In this document: piece after piece, positions 41,550 to 49,963 of the stretch
How the letters are laid out: each line of letters opens with the position of its first letter
How positions within the stretch are numbered: the first letter of the stretch is position 1
From: CAWEWH01 sp963812775
GTDB taxonomy: Bacteria; Pseudomonadota; Alphaproteobacteria; Rhizobiales; Beijerinckiaceae
Direction of reading: 5' to 3'
DNA: 64,000 nt
NCBI GenBank assembly: GCA_963812775.1
Contig: CAWEWH010000005.1
Location: forward strand, 1,248,407-1,312,406
Notes under the pieces: model-generated
Told to the model about the DNA's origin: nothing
The model's database searches: none
The model's input: only the letters and a program-made list of their open reading frames with translations
Made by a program: the position numbers and the translations under genes

Positions 41550-42110
41550 ATGCTTCATTACTGGGACGCCTTCTGGGACCTGCGCCTCAAGGAATGCCCG
41601 TGCGATCTGCACTTCTGCGAGTATCTCGAGGAAAAGAAGATCCGCGGCGCCTCGATCTTCCATTTCGGCACCGGCGGTCACCATCTCGTCGGCATCCGCA
41701 CCGCCGAGAACGGCTCGGGCAACGCCGTCCTCGGCATCACCGCCTCGCCGCAGGAATACGAGACCTACGTCAAGCTCGCCATCGACAAGCCCCTCGTCGC
41801 CAAGACCTACAAGGCCTTCTTCGGCGACATCTATCAGCTCGACGCGCGCCTCTTGCCCGCCTTCGACGTCGTCACCCTGTTCCACCTCTGCGAGTTCCGC
41901 GGCGAACCCAACGACGCCTACGGCGCCATGACCGATCTCGAGGTGACCCTGCTGCTCACCGACAAGCTGAAGACCGGCGGTATCGTCGCCTTCTATCCGG
42001 GATCCTTTGCGTTCGATAACGCCAGGAAGATGATCGCCCAATGGGAGAAGGAGCGCCCGGTCGAGAAGGTTGGCGACTACAAGACGCTGTTGCTCTATCG
42101 CAAGACATGA
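41550..42110 (+). CDS. Conserved hypothetical protein, methyltransferase-like fold possible
   Basis: 186 residues, not firmly recognised. Starts MLHYWDAFWDLRLKECPCDL. A glycine-rich turn after a hydrophobic strand (ASIFHFGTGGHHLVGIRTAE) resembles motif I of Rossmann methyltransferases, and the later FDVVTLFHLCEF plus KLKTGGIVAFYPG resemble motifs IV and VI, but the usual acidic residue after motif I is missing. May be a catalytically inactive relative. Lies between the ABC transporter and the Mur ligase, all on the plus strand. Confidence 0.7.
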   Translation: MLHYWDAFWDLRLKECPCDLHFCEYLEEKKIRGASIFHFGTGGHHLVGIRTAENGSGNAVLGITASPQEYETYVKLAIDKPLVAKTYKAFFGDIYQLDARLLPAFDVVTLFHLCEFRGEPNDAYGAMTDLEVTLLLTDKLKTGGIVAFYPGSFAFDNARKMIAQWEKERPVEKVGDYKTLLLYRKT

Positions 42111-42126
42111 GCGGGGCGCCGTAGCG

Positions 42127-42292
42127 CTAGTGTCGCGATTCCAAAATGCGCATGATCTTGATGGAGGCCTCGTCGCGAATTTTGGAATCAAAGCGACACT
42201 AGAAGAGATTGTCTCTAGTGTGCTTATCGAATTTGAAGTTCGCGAGGCAGCTGGTCCAGTCAATGTAGCGAACTTCAAATTCGGCACACTAG
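42127..42292. repeat. Two adjacent long inverted repeats sharing CTAGTGT ends
   Basis: Repeat 1: CTAGTGTCGCGATTCCAAAA (42127) is mirrored by TTTTGGAATC...GCGACACTAG ending at 42202. Repeat 2: CTAGTGTGC...GAATTTGAAGTTCGC (42215-42243) is mirrored by GCGAACTTCAAATTC...GCACACTAG (42268-42292). Both begin CTAGTGT and end ACACTAG, are AT-richer than the surroundings and end 10 bp before the next gene. They look like two related MITE- or REP-like units. Confidence 0.8.
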
Positions 42293-42302
42293 CGGGGCGC
42301 GA

Positions 42303-43760
42303 ATGGACCTGAGAAGAGCCCACTTCATCGGCATCGCGGGGGCCGGCATGAGCGCCACCGCAAAACTCCTGCGCGACAGCGGCGTCGTGGTCACCGGATC
42401 GGACGAGGCCGCATATCCGCCCGTCTCCGGCTTTCTCGTGCAGGAAGGGATCGACTGCCGCACGCCCTACGATCCGCGCAACATTCCGGCTGACGCGGAC
42501 ATCGTCGTCATCGGCAAGAACGCGAAGCTCGTGCCCGAGCACAATTCCGAGGTGGCGGCCGCCTATGCGAGCGGAAAAAAGGTTCTGTCATTTCCCGAGG
42601 TGCTGGGCGAGCTGTCGCGCGAGAAGGAAACGGTCGTCGTCGCCGGAAGCTTCGGCAAGTCGACGAGCGCCGCACTGCTCGCCCATTGTCTCGAAGCGAT
42701 GCACGACAAGGACGGCAACGGGCTCGGCGCATCGTTCTTCATCGGCGCGCTGCCGTTGACGCCGGCCACCAATGCGCGCCTCGGCGGCGGCCGCCTCTTC
42801 GTCATGGAGGGGGACGAGTATCCGTCCTCGAACACCGACCCGCGCTCGAAGTTCCTGCACTATCGCCCGGCGCATCTTCTCGTCACGCCGCTGGCGCACG
42901 ATCACGTCAACGTCTTTCCGACGCCCGACGACTATCTGCGCCCCTTCGAGGAGCTCGTGGCGCTTCGCCAAGGCAACGCGGCGCATCGCCATGGCGCCGT
43001 CGTCGTGTGCACCGAGGGCGACCTCAGCGGCGCGTTCCTGTCGCGGCTCCGGCATCCCGTCACCACCTACGGCCTCGCCGACGGCGAATTCCAGGCCGGC
43101 GACATCGTCTGGGGGGAGCGGACGCAGTTCTCGCTGCTGCATCACGGCCGTGCCATCGCGCGGCTCGAGACGACGCAGCTCGGCGAGCACAACGTCCAGA
43201 ACATCGTCGGTGTCGGCGCCCTCCTGTCCTCGCTCGGTCTCCTGTCGCTCGAGCGCTTCGTGCCGGCCGTCGCGAGCTTCAGGGGCGTGCGCCGGCGGCT
43301 CGACCGCAAGTCCGAGAAGACGACCATCCCCATCTTCGAGGGCTTCGGCTCGTCCTACGACAAGGCGCGTAGCGCCATCGCGGCGATGCGCCGCCACTTC
43401 GCGGCCCGCCGCCTGCTCGTGGTGTTCGAGCCGCATACGTTCAGCTGGCGCAACCGCGCCATGTTGCATTGGTATGACGATGTCTTCGACGGCGCCGAGA
43501 AGGTCTTCGTGTTCGAGCCGGCGTCGCAGGGGGCTGCGACGCACGCGCAAGTCTCGCAGACCGAGATCGTGGCGCGCGTGCGCGGCGCTGGCTTCGATGC
43601 CGAGCCGCTCAACGACCCGGAGGCCGGCGTGGCGCGCATCGCCGCCGAGCTGCGCCGCGACGATTCGATCCTGCTGCTGACCTCCGGCGATCTCGGCGGG
43701 CTCATCGAGCGCATTCCCGCCGTGGCCGAGAAGGCCTTTCCGACGAGCGCCGTCAACTGA
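42303..43760 (+). CDS. mpl: Mur ligase family protein (Mpl-like, UDP-MurNAc:peptide ligase)
   Basis: 485 residues with the three Mur ligase domains. N-terminal HFIGIAGAGMSATAKLLRDS binds the UDP part; the ATP P-loop is VVAGSFGKSTSAALLAH; the middle domain has FVMEGDEYPSSNTDPRSKFL, a motif of the Mpl/MurC group, and AHDHVNVFPT; the C-terminal domain begins near RGVRRRLDRKSEKTTIPIFE with GFGSSYDKARSAIAAMRRHF. Mpl reuses murein tripeptide by ligation to UDP-MurNAc. The family is clear; the exact substrate is inferred. The ATG lies 10 bp after the CTAGTGT repeats. Confidence 0.85.
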   Translation: MDLRRAHFIGIAGAGMSATAKLLRDSGVVVTGSDEAAYPPVSGFLVQEGIDCRTPYDPRNIPADADIVVIGKNAKLVPEHNSEVAAAYASGKKVLSFPEVLGELSREKETVVVAGSFGKSTSAALLAHCLEAMHDKDGNGLGASFFIGALPLTPATNARLGGGRLFVMEGDEYPSSNTDPRSKFLHYRPAHLLVTPLAHDHVNVFPTPDDYLRPFEELVALRQGNAAHRHGAVVVCTEGDLSGAFLSRLRHPVTTYGLADGEFQAGDIVWGERTQFSLLHHGRAIARLETTQLGEHNVQNIVGVGALLSSLGLLSLERFVPAVASFRGVRRRLDRKSEKTTIPIFEGFGSSYDKARSAIAAMRRHFAARRLLVVFEPHTFSWRNRAMLHWYDDVFDGAEKVFVFEPASQGAATHAQVSQTEIVARVRGAGFDAEPLNDPEAGVARIAAELRRDDSILLLTSGDLGGLIERIPAVAEKAFPTSAVN

Positions 43761-43794
43761 AGCAATGCCTCAGATCAAGTTGTCATGGCGACTT

Positions 43795-43931
43795 TGATCC
43801 TCCCCCTTCAGGGGGAGGTGGCCGTGCGCAGCACGGCCGGAGGGGGTCTGACGGATTGGCGCATCAGACCCCACCCCGATCACGCATCGCTGCGCTTGCG
43901 CGATCGACCCTCCCCTGAAGGGGAGGGATCA
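43795..43931. repeat. Composite palindromic repeat element, second copy
   Basis: CTCCCCCTTC/AGGGGGAG, GGCCGTGC/GCACGGCC and GGGGTCTGA/TCAGACCCC hairpins, closing with CACCCCGATCACGC and CGACCCTCCCC...GGGGAGGG. The closing block matches 21852-22063. Outermost arms TGATCCTCCCC and GGGGAGGGATCA frame it. Located between two convergent genes. Confidence 0.7.
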
Positions 43932-43970
43932 GAGCCGGAACTTTGACGAAGATCCTAGTCTAGCCCGGGA

Positions 43971-45175
43971 TCACACAACGCCCTCGGCGCGCAGCGCCGC
44001 GATCTCGGCGCCGCCGTAGCCCGCCTCCGCCAGGATCGTGTCGTTATCCTGCCCCGGCAGCGCCGGCGGCCGCTCGACGCTGCCGCCGCCATGCGCAAGG
44101 CGGAAGCCCGAGCCGACGAGCGTCATCGGCCCGTAGCGCGGTCTCGACCCGCTGCAGGACGTCGCGGTGGGCGAGCTGCGGATGCGCCACGATCTCCGGG
44201 ATGGTCCACACGCGCGAGCAGGGCACGTCGGCCGGCGGTCAGCCGCGCCTCCCAGGTCTTGTCGTCGGCCGCGGCGAAGACGTCCTCGATGATGCGCGCG
44301 CAGCGCCGCCTCGTTGGCGAGCGCGCGCCGGCCAGTCGACGAAGCGCGGGTCCTTCGGCAGGTCCGGCCGGCCGATGGCGCGCGACGAGTGCCGCGAACT
44401 GCTTCTCGTTGTTGACCGCCAGCAGGATGTGGCCGCCCTTCACCTTGAACACGTCGGCGGTCGGCAGCCGGCTCTGCGCCCGGTTGCCGGACTGCCCCTG
44501 CACGTGGCCGCCCACCGTGTAGTCGGTCACGAACGACGACAGGAAGGTCAGCGCCGCGTCGAGCATGGCGACGTCGACGAGCTGGCCGCGGCCGGTATGC
44601 GTGCGCTGGTAGAGCGCGCTCGACACCGCGAAGGCCGCCGTCATGCCGCCGATGGCGTCGCACACGGCAAAGCCCGCCCGCGTCGGCCCGCTCTCGGGAT
44701 GGCCGGTGACCGACATGATGCCGCTCATCGCCTGGATCTTGCCGTCGTAGGCGGCGGTGGTGCGCTCCGGGCCCGTTCTGGCCGAAGCCCGACACGGCGC
44801 AATAGATCAGCTTGCGGGTTGACGCGCCGACAGCGCCTCGTAGCCGATGCCGAGCTTGTCCATGACGCCGGGGCGGAAGTTCTCCATCACCACGTCGGCC
44901 TTGGCGGCAAGGCGATGGACGATCTCGATCGGCCTTGGGCTTGGTGAGGTCGAGGGCGAGGTTGCGCTTGTTGGCGTTGATGGCCATCCAGGCGGTGCGA
45001 CAGGTTGCGCGTCCGACCAGTCCTTGTTGGGCGGGCCGCGGCGCATGTCCTCGCCGCCCGGCCGCTCGATCTTGATCACGTCGGCGCCGAGCAGCGCCAG
45101 CTGGTAGCTGCCGAACGGGCCGGCGAACACCTGCGTGAAGTCGAGGACGCGGACGCCGGCGAAGGGCTTGGTCAT
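43971..45175 (-). pseudogene. CaiB/BaiF-family CoA-transferase with about nine single-base indels
   Basis: Type III CoA-transferase, moves CoA between carboxylic acids. Start MTKPFAGVRVLDFTQVFAGP, then GSYQLALLGADVIKIERPGG, WMAINANKRNLALDLTKPKA, DVVMENFRPGVMDKLGIGYE, KLIYCAVSGFGQNGP and GHPESGPTRAGFAVCDAIGG, the standard family order, but these pieces lie in all three frames. Seven one-base insertions (near 44139, 44232, 44300, 44323, 44380, 44770, 44932) and two deletions (near 44822, 45003) account for it; correction gives exactly 400 codons. Residues are otherwise well preserved, so error is likelier than decay. Start overlaps the upstream gene by ATGA. Confidence 0.8.
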
Positions 45176-46144
45176 GCCGCCTTTGCCTTCGGCTCCTGGC
45201 TGGCCACGCCTGAGCGTCCTCGCGCAGGCCCTTGGCCACCGCCTTCTGCTTGTCGAACTCGGCGCGGCGGCGGGCGATCTCCTCGGGCGACATGCGCGCG
45301 ATGTTCTGGAAGTCGAGCTTCCAGTCGGGGCTCGGCGCTCCAGCGAGCGGCGATCTGCACGGTGGTGCGCGCGGCCGGCGCGCGTCTCCAGCACGTCGCA
45401 GCGCCAGCTCCAGCGTGTGCGCCTGCGAGGCGGCATCCTTCGGCCGGCCCGCCGCGATTGCCGAGCGGGAAGTCGGAGAACAAGCAGCCGCGGCACGCCG
45501 ACATGCTCGACGATGTCCTTGGCGCAGCCCATCACCACGGTCGGCGATGCCGGCCTCCTCCAGGGCGCGGGCGGCGAGGCTGATGCTCTGGTGGCAGACC
45601 GGGCAATTGGCGACGAGGATCGCCGCATCGACGCCGTCGGCCTGGCAGCGCGCGACGACCTCCGGGCAATCGACCTCGAGCGTCGACGCGGTGGCTGCGG
45701 TTGGTGGGCAGGCCGTGGAAGCGCGGCGCAAGCGAGCCGATGCGGCCGCGCCCGGCGGCGCGCCGCAGCTCCGGCAGCGGGAACCAGGTGCCGCGGTCCT
45801 CGGCCGTCGTGTGCTTGCGGTCGATGCCGACGTGCGAGATGCGCAGGTCGTGGTCCGTGCGCCGTGTCGCCCGAATAGACCTCGTAGAACTTCGCCGCCG
45901 CGTTGTAGGGCGCGCCGGGCCCCTGGTCGCCCTTGTCGGGCTGGTAGGGCGCCGCCGTGGTGACGAGCGCGACGCGGCTCTCGGCCAGCGGCTTCCTCAG
46001 GGGCTGGAACGGCACCGTGGCGTAGTGCGCCCACTCGTAGGGCGCGCCGTAGCCGAGCGCCACGTAGTAGTCGCGGATGCGCTGCATGTAGGGGATCGGC
46101 GCATCGTGCGCCGGCGCGAAGCCGAAATCGCGGTCACTGGGCAT
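45172..46144 (-). pseudogene. GrdB-like (glycine/sarcosine/betaine reductase selenoprotein B-related) protein with about nine indels
   Basis: Starts APIPYMQRIRDYYVALGYGA after a short lead and continues SRVALVTTAAPYQPDKGDQG, DLRISHVGIDRKHTTAEDRG, TLEVDCPEVVARCQADGVDA, ILVANCPVCHQSISLAARAL, VVMGCAKDIVEHVGVPR and DWKLDFQNIARMSPEEIARR, spread over three frames. Eight one-base insertions (near 45330, 45380, 45396, 45463, 45482, 45541, 45690, 45859) and one deletion (near 45211) restore 322 codons ending in a TGA that overlaps the CoA-transferase start. Related to the reductase B subunit family, but here Cys-containing (NCPVCHQS), so the role is probably different. No selenocysteine signal seen. 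Confidence 0.7.
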
Positions 46145-46247
46145 GGGAGCGTCTCCCGGGTGCAGGTTGCCGCCATTGTGCCGTCTTCAGGGCGCGCGCT
46201 CAAGCGGCGAGCCGCAGCCTGCCCGCATGGCTGGCCGAGCCCCAGGG

Positions 46248-46625
46248 CTACTCCGGCATGCGGGTCGACTGCCAGGCGCGCATGCGCCAGCCGCCGCCGG
46301 CCTTGGCATAGACCGCGAGATAGCGGACGGTGAAGCGCATCTCCTTGCCGTCATTGTCCACGTGGATGCCGGCAATGCCGGTGACGAGGCCCACGTCGCC
46401 GCTGAAGCGCACGGCGCGGTCGCGGGGCGTGACGCCCTTGTATTGCGGCTTGCGGGCCTTGAGGTTGGCCATGTGCTCGGCCTTCGTCTCGAGCCGCGCT
46501 GTCGAGTGCACGTAGGTCAGGTCGTCGGACAGCACGGTGTCAAGCGCACTCCAGTCCTCCGCCCGCATGGCCTCGAAGCGCTTGTCGTCGGCGCCCAGCA
46601 CGTCAGCTTCGGCCCCCGTCGTCAT
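46248..46625 (-). CDS. SnoaL/NTF2-like (nuclear transport factor 2 family) protein
   Basis: 125 residues, a single cone-shaped NTF2-like domain: DDKRFEAMRAEDWSALDTVL helix, the SDDLTYVHSTARLETKAEHM segment, and the closing strand VYAKAGGGWRMRAWQSTRMP. Such proteins act as small isomerases, dehydratases or ligand binders; the active residues do not allow an assignment. Start at MTTGAEADVL after GGAGGATGTC; an ATG 12 bp upstream is the alternative. Stands upstream of the GrdB-like gene on the same strand. Confidence 0.85.
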   Translation of the reverse strand: MTTGAEADVLGADDKRFEAMRAEDWSALDTVLSDDLTYVHSTARLETKAEHMANLKARKPQYKGVTPRDRAVRFSGDVGLVTGIAGIHVDNDGKEMRFTVRYLAVYAKAGGGWRMRAWQSTRMPE

Positions 46626-46853
46626 GACATCCTCCATCGATCGCCGCTCTTCGGTTGATGATCCTTAGCAAGATTCCGGCGCGGCTTCATTCCTCAATCA
46701 CGGCAAGGGGCGGCCACGTCCACGGGTCGAGACGGCCACCGGGCGCGACCCCCGCCGCGACCCCTGCGCAGACCGCATCTTGAAACCCGGCTGCCTTGCG
46801 TGCACGCTTGCCTGGACGGTGGCGGCGGCCGCCGCATCGACGGAGACGCGCCC

Positions 46854-48197
46854 ATGATGTCTGCCGAGGACAACAGGCTGCTTACTGAGAGCGGCGCCGA
46901 AACCCCGATGGGCGAGCTGCTGCGGCGCTTCTGGCTCCCCGCGCTCCTGTCGGAGGAGCTGCCGGAGCGCGACGGCACGCCCAAAAAGATCACGGTGATG
47001 GGCGAGGCGCTGCTCGCCTTCCGCGACACCGAGGGGCGCGTCGGCATCATCGACCAGCATTGTCCGCATCGCGGCGCCAATCTCTGGCTCGGGCGCAACG
47101 AGGAATGCGGCATCCGCTGCGTCTATCACGGCTGGAAGTTCGACGTGACCGGCCAGTGCGTCGACATGCCGACCTCCTATCCCGACCTCAAGGCCAAGGA
47201 CGGCATGCGCATCAAGGCCTACCCGGCGCGCGAACAGGGCGGCATGGTGTGGGCCTATATGGGGCCGGCCGAGAAGGTGCCGGAGCTGCCGGCGCTGGAA
47301 GTGGCGCTGGTGCCCGAGAGCCACCGCTACGTCACCAAGAAATGGCAGGACTGCAACTGGGTGCAGGCGCTGGAAGGCAGCATCGACACGGCGCATTTCT
47401 CTTTCGCGCATCTCACCTTCGACAAGGACGAGGATGACGACCTCGACATCGTCAAGCACTTGGCGAGCCCGCTGTCGCGCATGAACTTCGATCATGTGCG
47501 CTGGATCGCCCACGACCCGCGCCCGGTCATCAAGGTGCTGCCGCACGAGGCCGGCCTCACCATCGCGGGTGGCCGGCTCACCGACGACGACAATCTCTAT
47601 TGGCGCATCGCCCAGTTCCTGATGCCGGTGCATGCCTATGCGCCGAGCGCCATGCCGGGCGAGAACATCTTTGGCCAGACGTTCGTGCCGGTCACCGACA
47701 CGACGTGCTGGATCTACACCTATGCCTGGAACCCGGAGCGGCTGATCAGCGCCGATGAGCGCAAGGCCTATCGGGCCGGCAACGGCGTCATTTCCGAGGT
47801 CGACGAGAACTACATGCCGGTGCGCCACAAGGGCAACGACTACCTGATCGACCGCAAGCTGCAGAAGACCAAGAGCTACACCGGCATCAAGGGCGTGTCC
47901 GAGCAGGACGCCGCCGTGCAGGACAGCCAGGGGCCGATCGCCGACCGCACGCGAGAGCATCTCGGCCCCACCGACATCGGGCTCCTGCATTTCCGCAAGC
48001 TGATGCTGACCTCGGCGCGGGAGCTCATGGCCGGCAAGGAGCCGGCCGCCGCGGCGTCCCCCGACCGCTATGCGGTGCGTTCCGGCGCCATCGTCACCCA
48101 CAAGAGCAAGGAGCTGGCCGAGGTGATGGTCGAGCGCTTTGGCGATGCGGCGGGCTTCGTCGGCGCGGCCCGCCGGCCGGCTGCCGCGGCGGAGTGA
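46854..48197 (+). CDS. Rieske non-heme iron oxygenase, alpha subunit (phthalate dioxygenase type)
   Basis: 447 residues. Rieske domain near residues 25-130 with the C-x-H pair in QHCPHRGANLWLGRNEECG and the C-x2-H pair in IRCVYHGWKFDVTG. Catalytic domain with the mononuclear-iron motif EGSIDTAHFSFAH (Asp-x2-His-x4-His), further QALEGS before it. Resembles the phthalate 4,5-dioxygenase / phenoxybenzoate-type oxygenases with a single oxygenase component. It would need a separate reductase, not seen here. Start ambiguous between adjacent ATGs at 46854 and 46857. Substrate unknown. Confidence 0.92.
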   Translation: MMSAEDNRLLTESGAETPMGELLRRFWLPALLSEELPERDGTPKKITVMGEALLAFRDTEGRVGIIDQHCPHRGANLWLGRNEECGIRCVYHGWKFDVTGQCVDMPTSYPDLKAKDGMRIKAYPAREQGGMVWAYMGPAEKVPELPALEVALVPESHRYVTKKWQDCNWVQALEGSIDTAHFSFAHLTFDKDEDDDLDIVKHLASPLSRMNFDHVRWIAHDPRPVIKVLPHEAGLTIAGGRLTDDDNLYWRIAQFLMPVHAYAPSAMPGENIFGQTFVPVTDTTCWIYTYAWNPERLISADERKAYRAGNGVISEVDENYMPVRHKGNDYLIDRKLQKTKSYTGIKGVSEQDAAVQDSQGPIADRTREHLGPTDIGLLHFRKLMLTSARELMAGKEPAAAASPDRYAVRSGAIVTHKSKELAEVMVERFGDAAGFVGAARRPAAAAE

Positions 48198-48324
48198 GCA
48201 GGGATCGCGCTAGGCAGTTCCTGGGCACGCTTGGCACGGGGTGGGGCTGGAGACTGTCCCAAGACGGCTGGCTGCCCGGACGGGCCGCGCCAAGAAATGT
48301 CCTTGATGTATCTATGTCTGCGCA

Positions 48325-49209
48325 CTACCCGGGCTCGAACGGACCCGGCTCGGAGAAGCCCTCGATCGATTCGACCTTTGCGTTGTTCTCGGCGATGCTC
48401 TCGGGTGTCAGATGTGGATCGTGGAAGCCAGGTCCCATGACGATGGCGATACGTTGGATCGCTCCGGCTCCCACGTTGTAGATTCTGTTCGTCACCGAAC
48501 ACCCATCGCTGGCCAGCCAGACGATCGCCGGCGCGACAGCCTCAACCGGCATGGTGGCTCTTCCATCTGCTTCAGCCGTGCGGGATCCCGCGGCCGGGTG
48601 CATCCTCGTATACGCGATCGGCGAAATGGTGTTCACGAGAATCCCATGCTTAGCGCCTTCAATGGCAAGAATGCGCATCAATCCGACGACTGCGCACTTG
48701 GCCGCTGCATAGGTGGCTTGGCCACGTAGTCCGAACAGCCCGCTGACTGACGTGACGAGGATGATCTTTCCATAGCGCTGTGCGACCATATGCGGCCAGG
48801 CAGCCTTTACCGTGTTAACTGGCCCGCCGAGGTGCGCGCGCCAATAATGATCGAAATCGTTCAGGGTGGCGTCCTCGAACAGCTGGCTTCCGCAGATACC
48901 AGCGTTGTTCACGAGAAGGTCGATTCTCCCGAAGTGCTTGATGGTTGCCGCGACCAGGTCGCTGCCACCTTCAGGGGTGGAAACATCGCTGTTGTTCGCG
49001 ATTGCCTCGCCTCCACGTGACCGAATGAGGTCGGCCACCTGTCTCGCCATCGTGGCGTCCTTCCCGAACCCCGATACGTCGGTCCCCAGGTCGTTCACCA
49101 CGAGTCGGGCGCCGCGTTCGGCGAGAAGTTCGACGTATGCCCGCCCCAGCCCGCGGCCTGCCCCGGTCACAACCGCGACCTTCCCCTCCAACGAAATTCG
49201 TTCAGGCAT
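48325..49209 (-). CDS. Short-chain dehydrogenase/reductase (SDR)
   Basis: 294 residues. Classical SDR: cofactor motif VAVVTGAGRGLGRAYVELLA, NNAG in IDLLVNNAGICGSQLFEDAT, catalytic Ser in ILVTSVSGLFGLRGQ and Y-x3-K in ATYAAAKCAVVGLM. Close to the multifunctional 3-hydroxyacyl-CoA/3-oxoacyl-type SDRs. Start at MPERISLEGKVAVV, preceded by AGGAGCGCGAG. Base composition is visibly less GC-rich than the neighbours (e.g. ATCGAAATCGTTCAG codons), and it lies antisense between an intact Rieske gene and the 3' end of a second one, which suggests insertion from elsewhere. Confidence 0.93.
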   Translation of the reverse strand: MPERISLEGKVAVVTGAGRGLGRAYVELLAERGARLVVNDLGTDVSGFGKDATMARQVADLIRSRGGEAIANNSDVSTPEGGSDLVAATIKHFGRIDLLVNNAGICGSQLFEDATLNDFDHYWRAHLGGPVNTVKAAWPHMVAQRYGKIILVTSVSGLFGLRGQATYAAAKCAVVGLMRILAIEGAKHGILVNTISPIAYTRMHPAAGSRTAEADGRATMPVEAVAPAIVWLASDGCSVTNRIYNVGAGAIQRIAIVMGPGFHDPHLTPESIAENNAKVESIEGFSEPGPFEPG

Positions 49210-49283
49210 CTCGCGCTCCTCTTGCGTCAAGATTCAATGCTGCTCCCGCTTCGGTCTGCACCGCAATTCACCCCGTCGAGCTC

Positions 49284-49358
49284 GAGGAGATCGAGCGCTT
49301 CGGCGACGCGGCGGGCTTCGTCGGCGCGGCACGCCGGCCGGCTGCCGCGGCGGAATAG
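49284..49358 (+). pseudogene. 3' end remnant of a second Rieske oxygenase gene
   Basis: 25 codons reading EEIERFGDAAGFVGAARRPA and AAAE then stop. From GAG-CGC onward this repeats the C-terminus of the Rieske gene at 48123-48197, with only synonymous differences (TTT/TTC, GAT/GAC, GCC/GCA, GAG/GAA, different stop). The rest of the gene is absent: upstream lies the SDR gene on the other strand. A former paralogue lost its 5' part. Confidence 0.75.
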
Positions 49359-49373
49359 AGCCGGTCGCGCCGC

Positions 49374-49931
49374 CTACTGGCCGAAGACATTTCCGTCGCG
49401 GACCGAACAGGTCGGCGAGCTGATGGTCGACGACAGCACTTCCAGCTTCTTGCCCGTCGTGCTCGAGACGATCATGATCGAGCCCGATCCCTTCTCCTTG
49501 GCGTTGACGACGCTGAGCGTGCAGCCAGCGAAGCCGCTGTCGAAGACGATCGTCATGCGCCGCGCCCCGCGCTCGAACAGGTGCTGACCGACGAGGGCGT
49601 TGCCGCTGAACCGCCACTCGCGCGCCGCATGAACCGCCCCCGGCCCCTTCGAGGCGGTGCCGCCTCCCTGGCCGCCGGATGCCGCGCCGCTGCTCGTCTG
49701 CGATGCATACTCGTCGAAAACGCGACCCTTGCTGCTGATGTAGAGCTTGATCGTGATGGCGAGCACCGCACCCTGGACCGTGTTGCTGGTATGATCCTTG
49801 AGCGTCCGGTTCTCGCTGAAGCTGACGATCACCGATTTGTTCAGGAGCGGCGCGGGCGCCGCATCGGCCGGCGCCGCCATCGGCAGCAGCATGGCAAGAA
49901 TGCAGCAACAGCGCGCAAGACGGGAGTTCAT
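49374..49931 (-). CDS. Hypothetical secreted protein
   Basis: 185 residues, family not recognised. Signal peptide MNSRLARCCCILAMLLPMAA with cleavage after PADA. Mature part is beta-rich with LNKSVIVSFSENRTLKDHTS, a Gly/Ser linker (SSGAASGGQGGGTASKG) and two cysteines (FAGCTLSVVN, SPTCSVRDG). Start preceded by ACGGAGGAAGGCG. Located after the quinone oxidoreductase on the same strand, 32 bp downstream of it. Likely periplasmic; role unknown. Confidence 0.7.
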   Translation of the reverse strand: MNSRLARCCCILAMLLPMAAPADAAPAPLLNKSVIVSFSENRTLKDHTSNTVQGAVLAITIKLYISSKGRVFDEYASQTSSGAASGGQGGGTASKGPGAVHAAREWRFSGNALVGQHLFERGARRMTIVFDSGFAGCTLSVVNAKEKGSGSIMIVSSTTGKKLEVLSSTISSPTCSVRDGNVFGQ

Positions 49932-49963
49932 CGCCTTCCTCCGTGTGTACCAGCCGAATCCAT

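Noticed and set aside
43971..46034. A single 687-codon gene on the minus strand
   Set aside because: The frame is a patchwork: only pieces match the CoA-transferase or GrdB-like families and the others are out-of-frame. Two frameshifted genes explain it better.
45172..46144. Selenoprotein (in-frame TGA as selenocysteine) in the GrdB-like gene
   Set aside because: Stops in the frame are explained by indels; the motif at the expected position reads as cysteine (NCPVCHQS) and no SECIS-like hairpin was seen.
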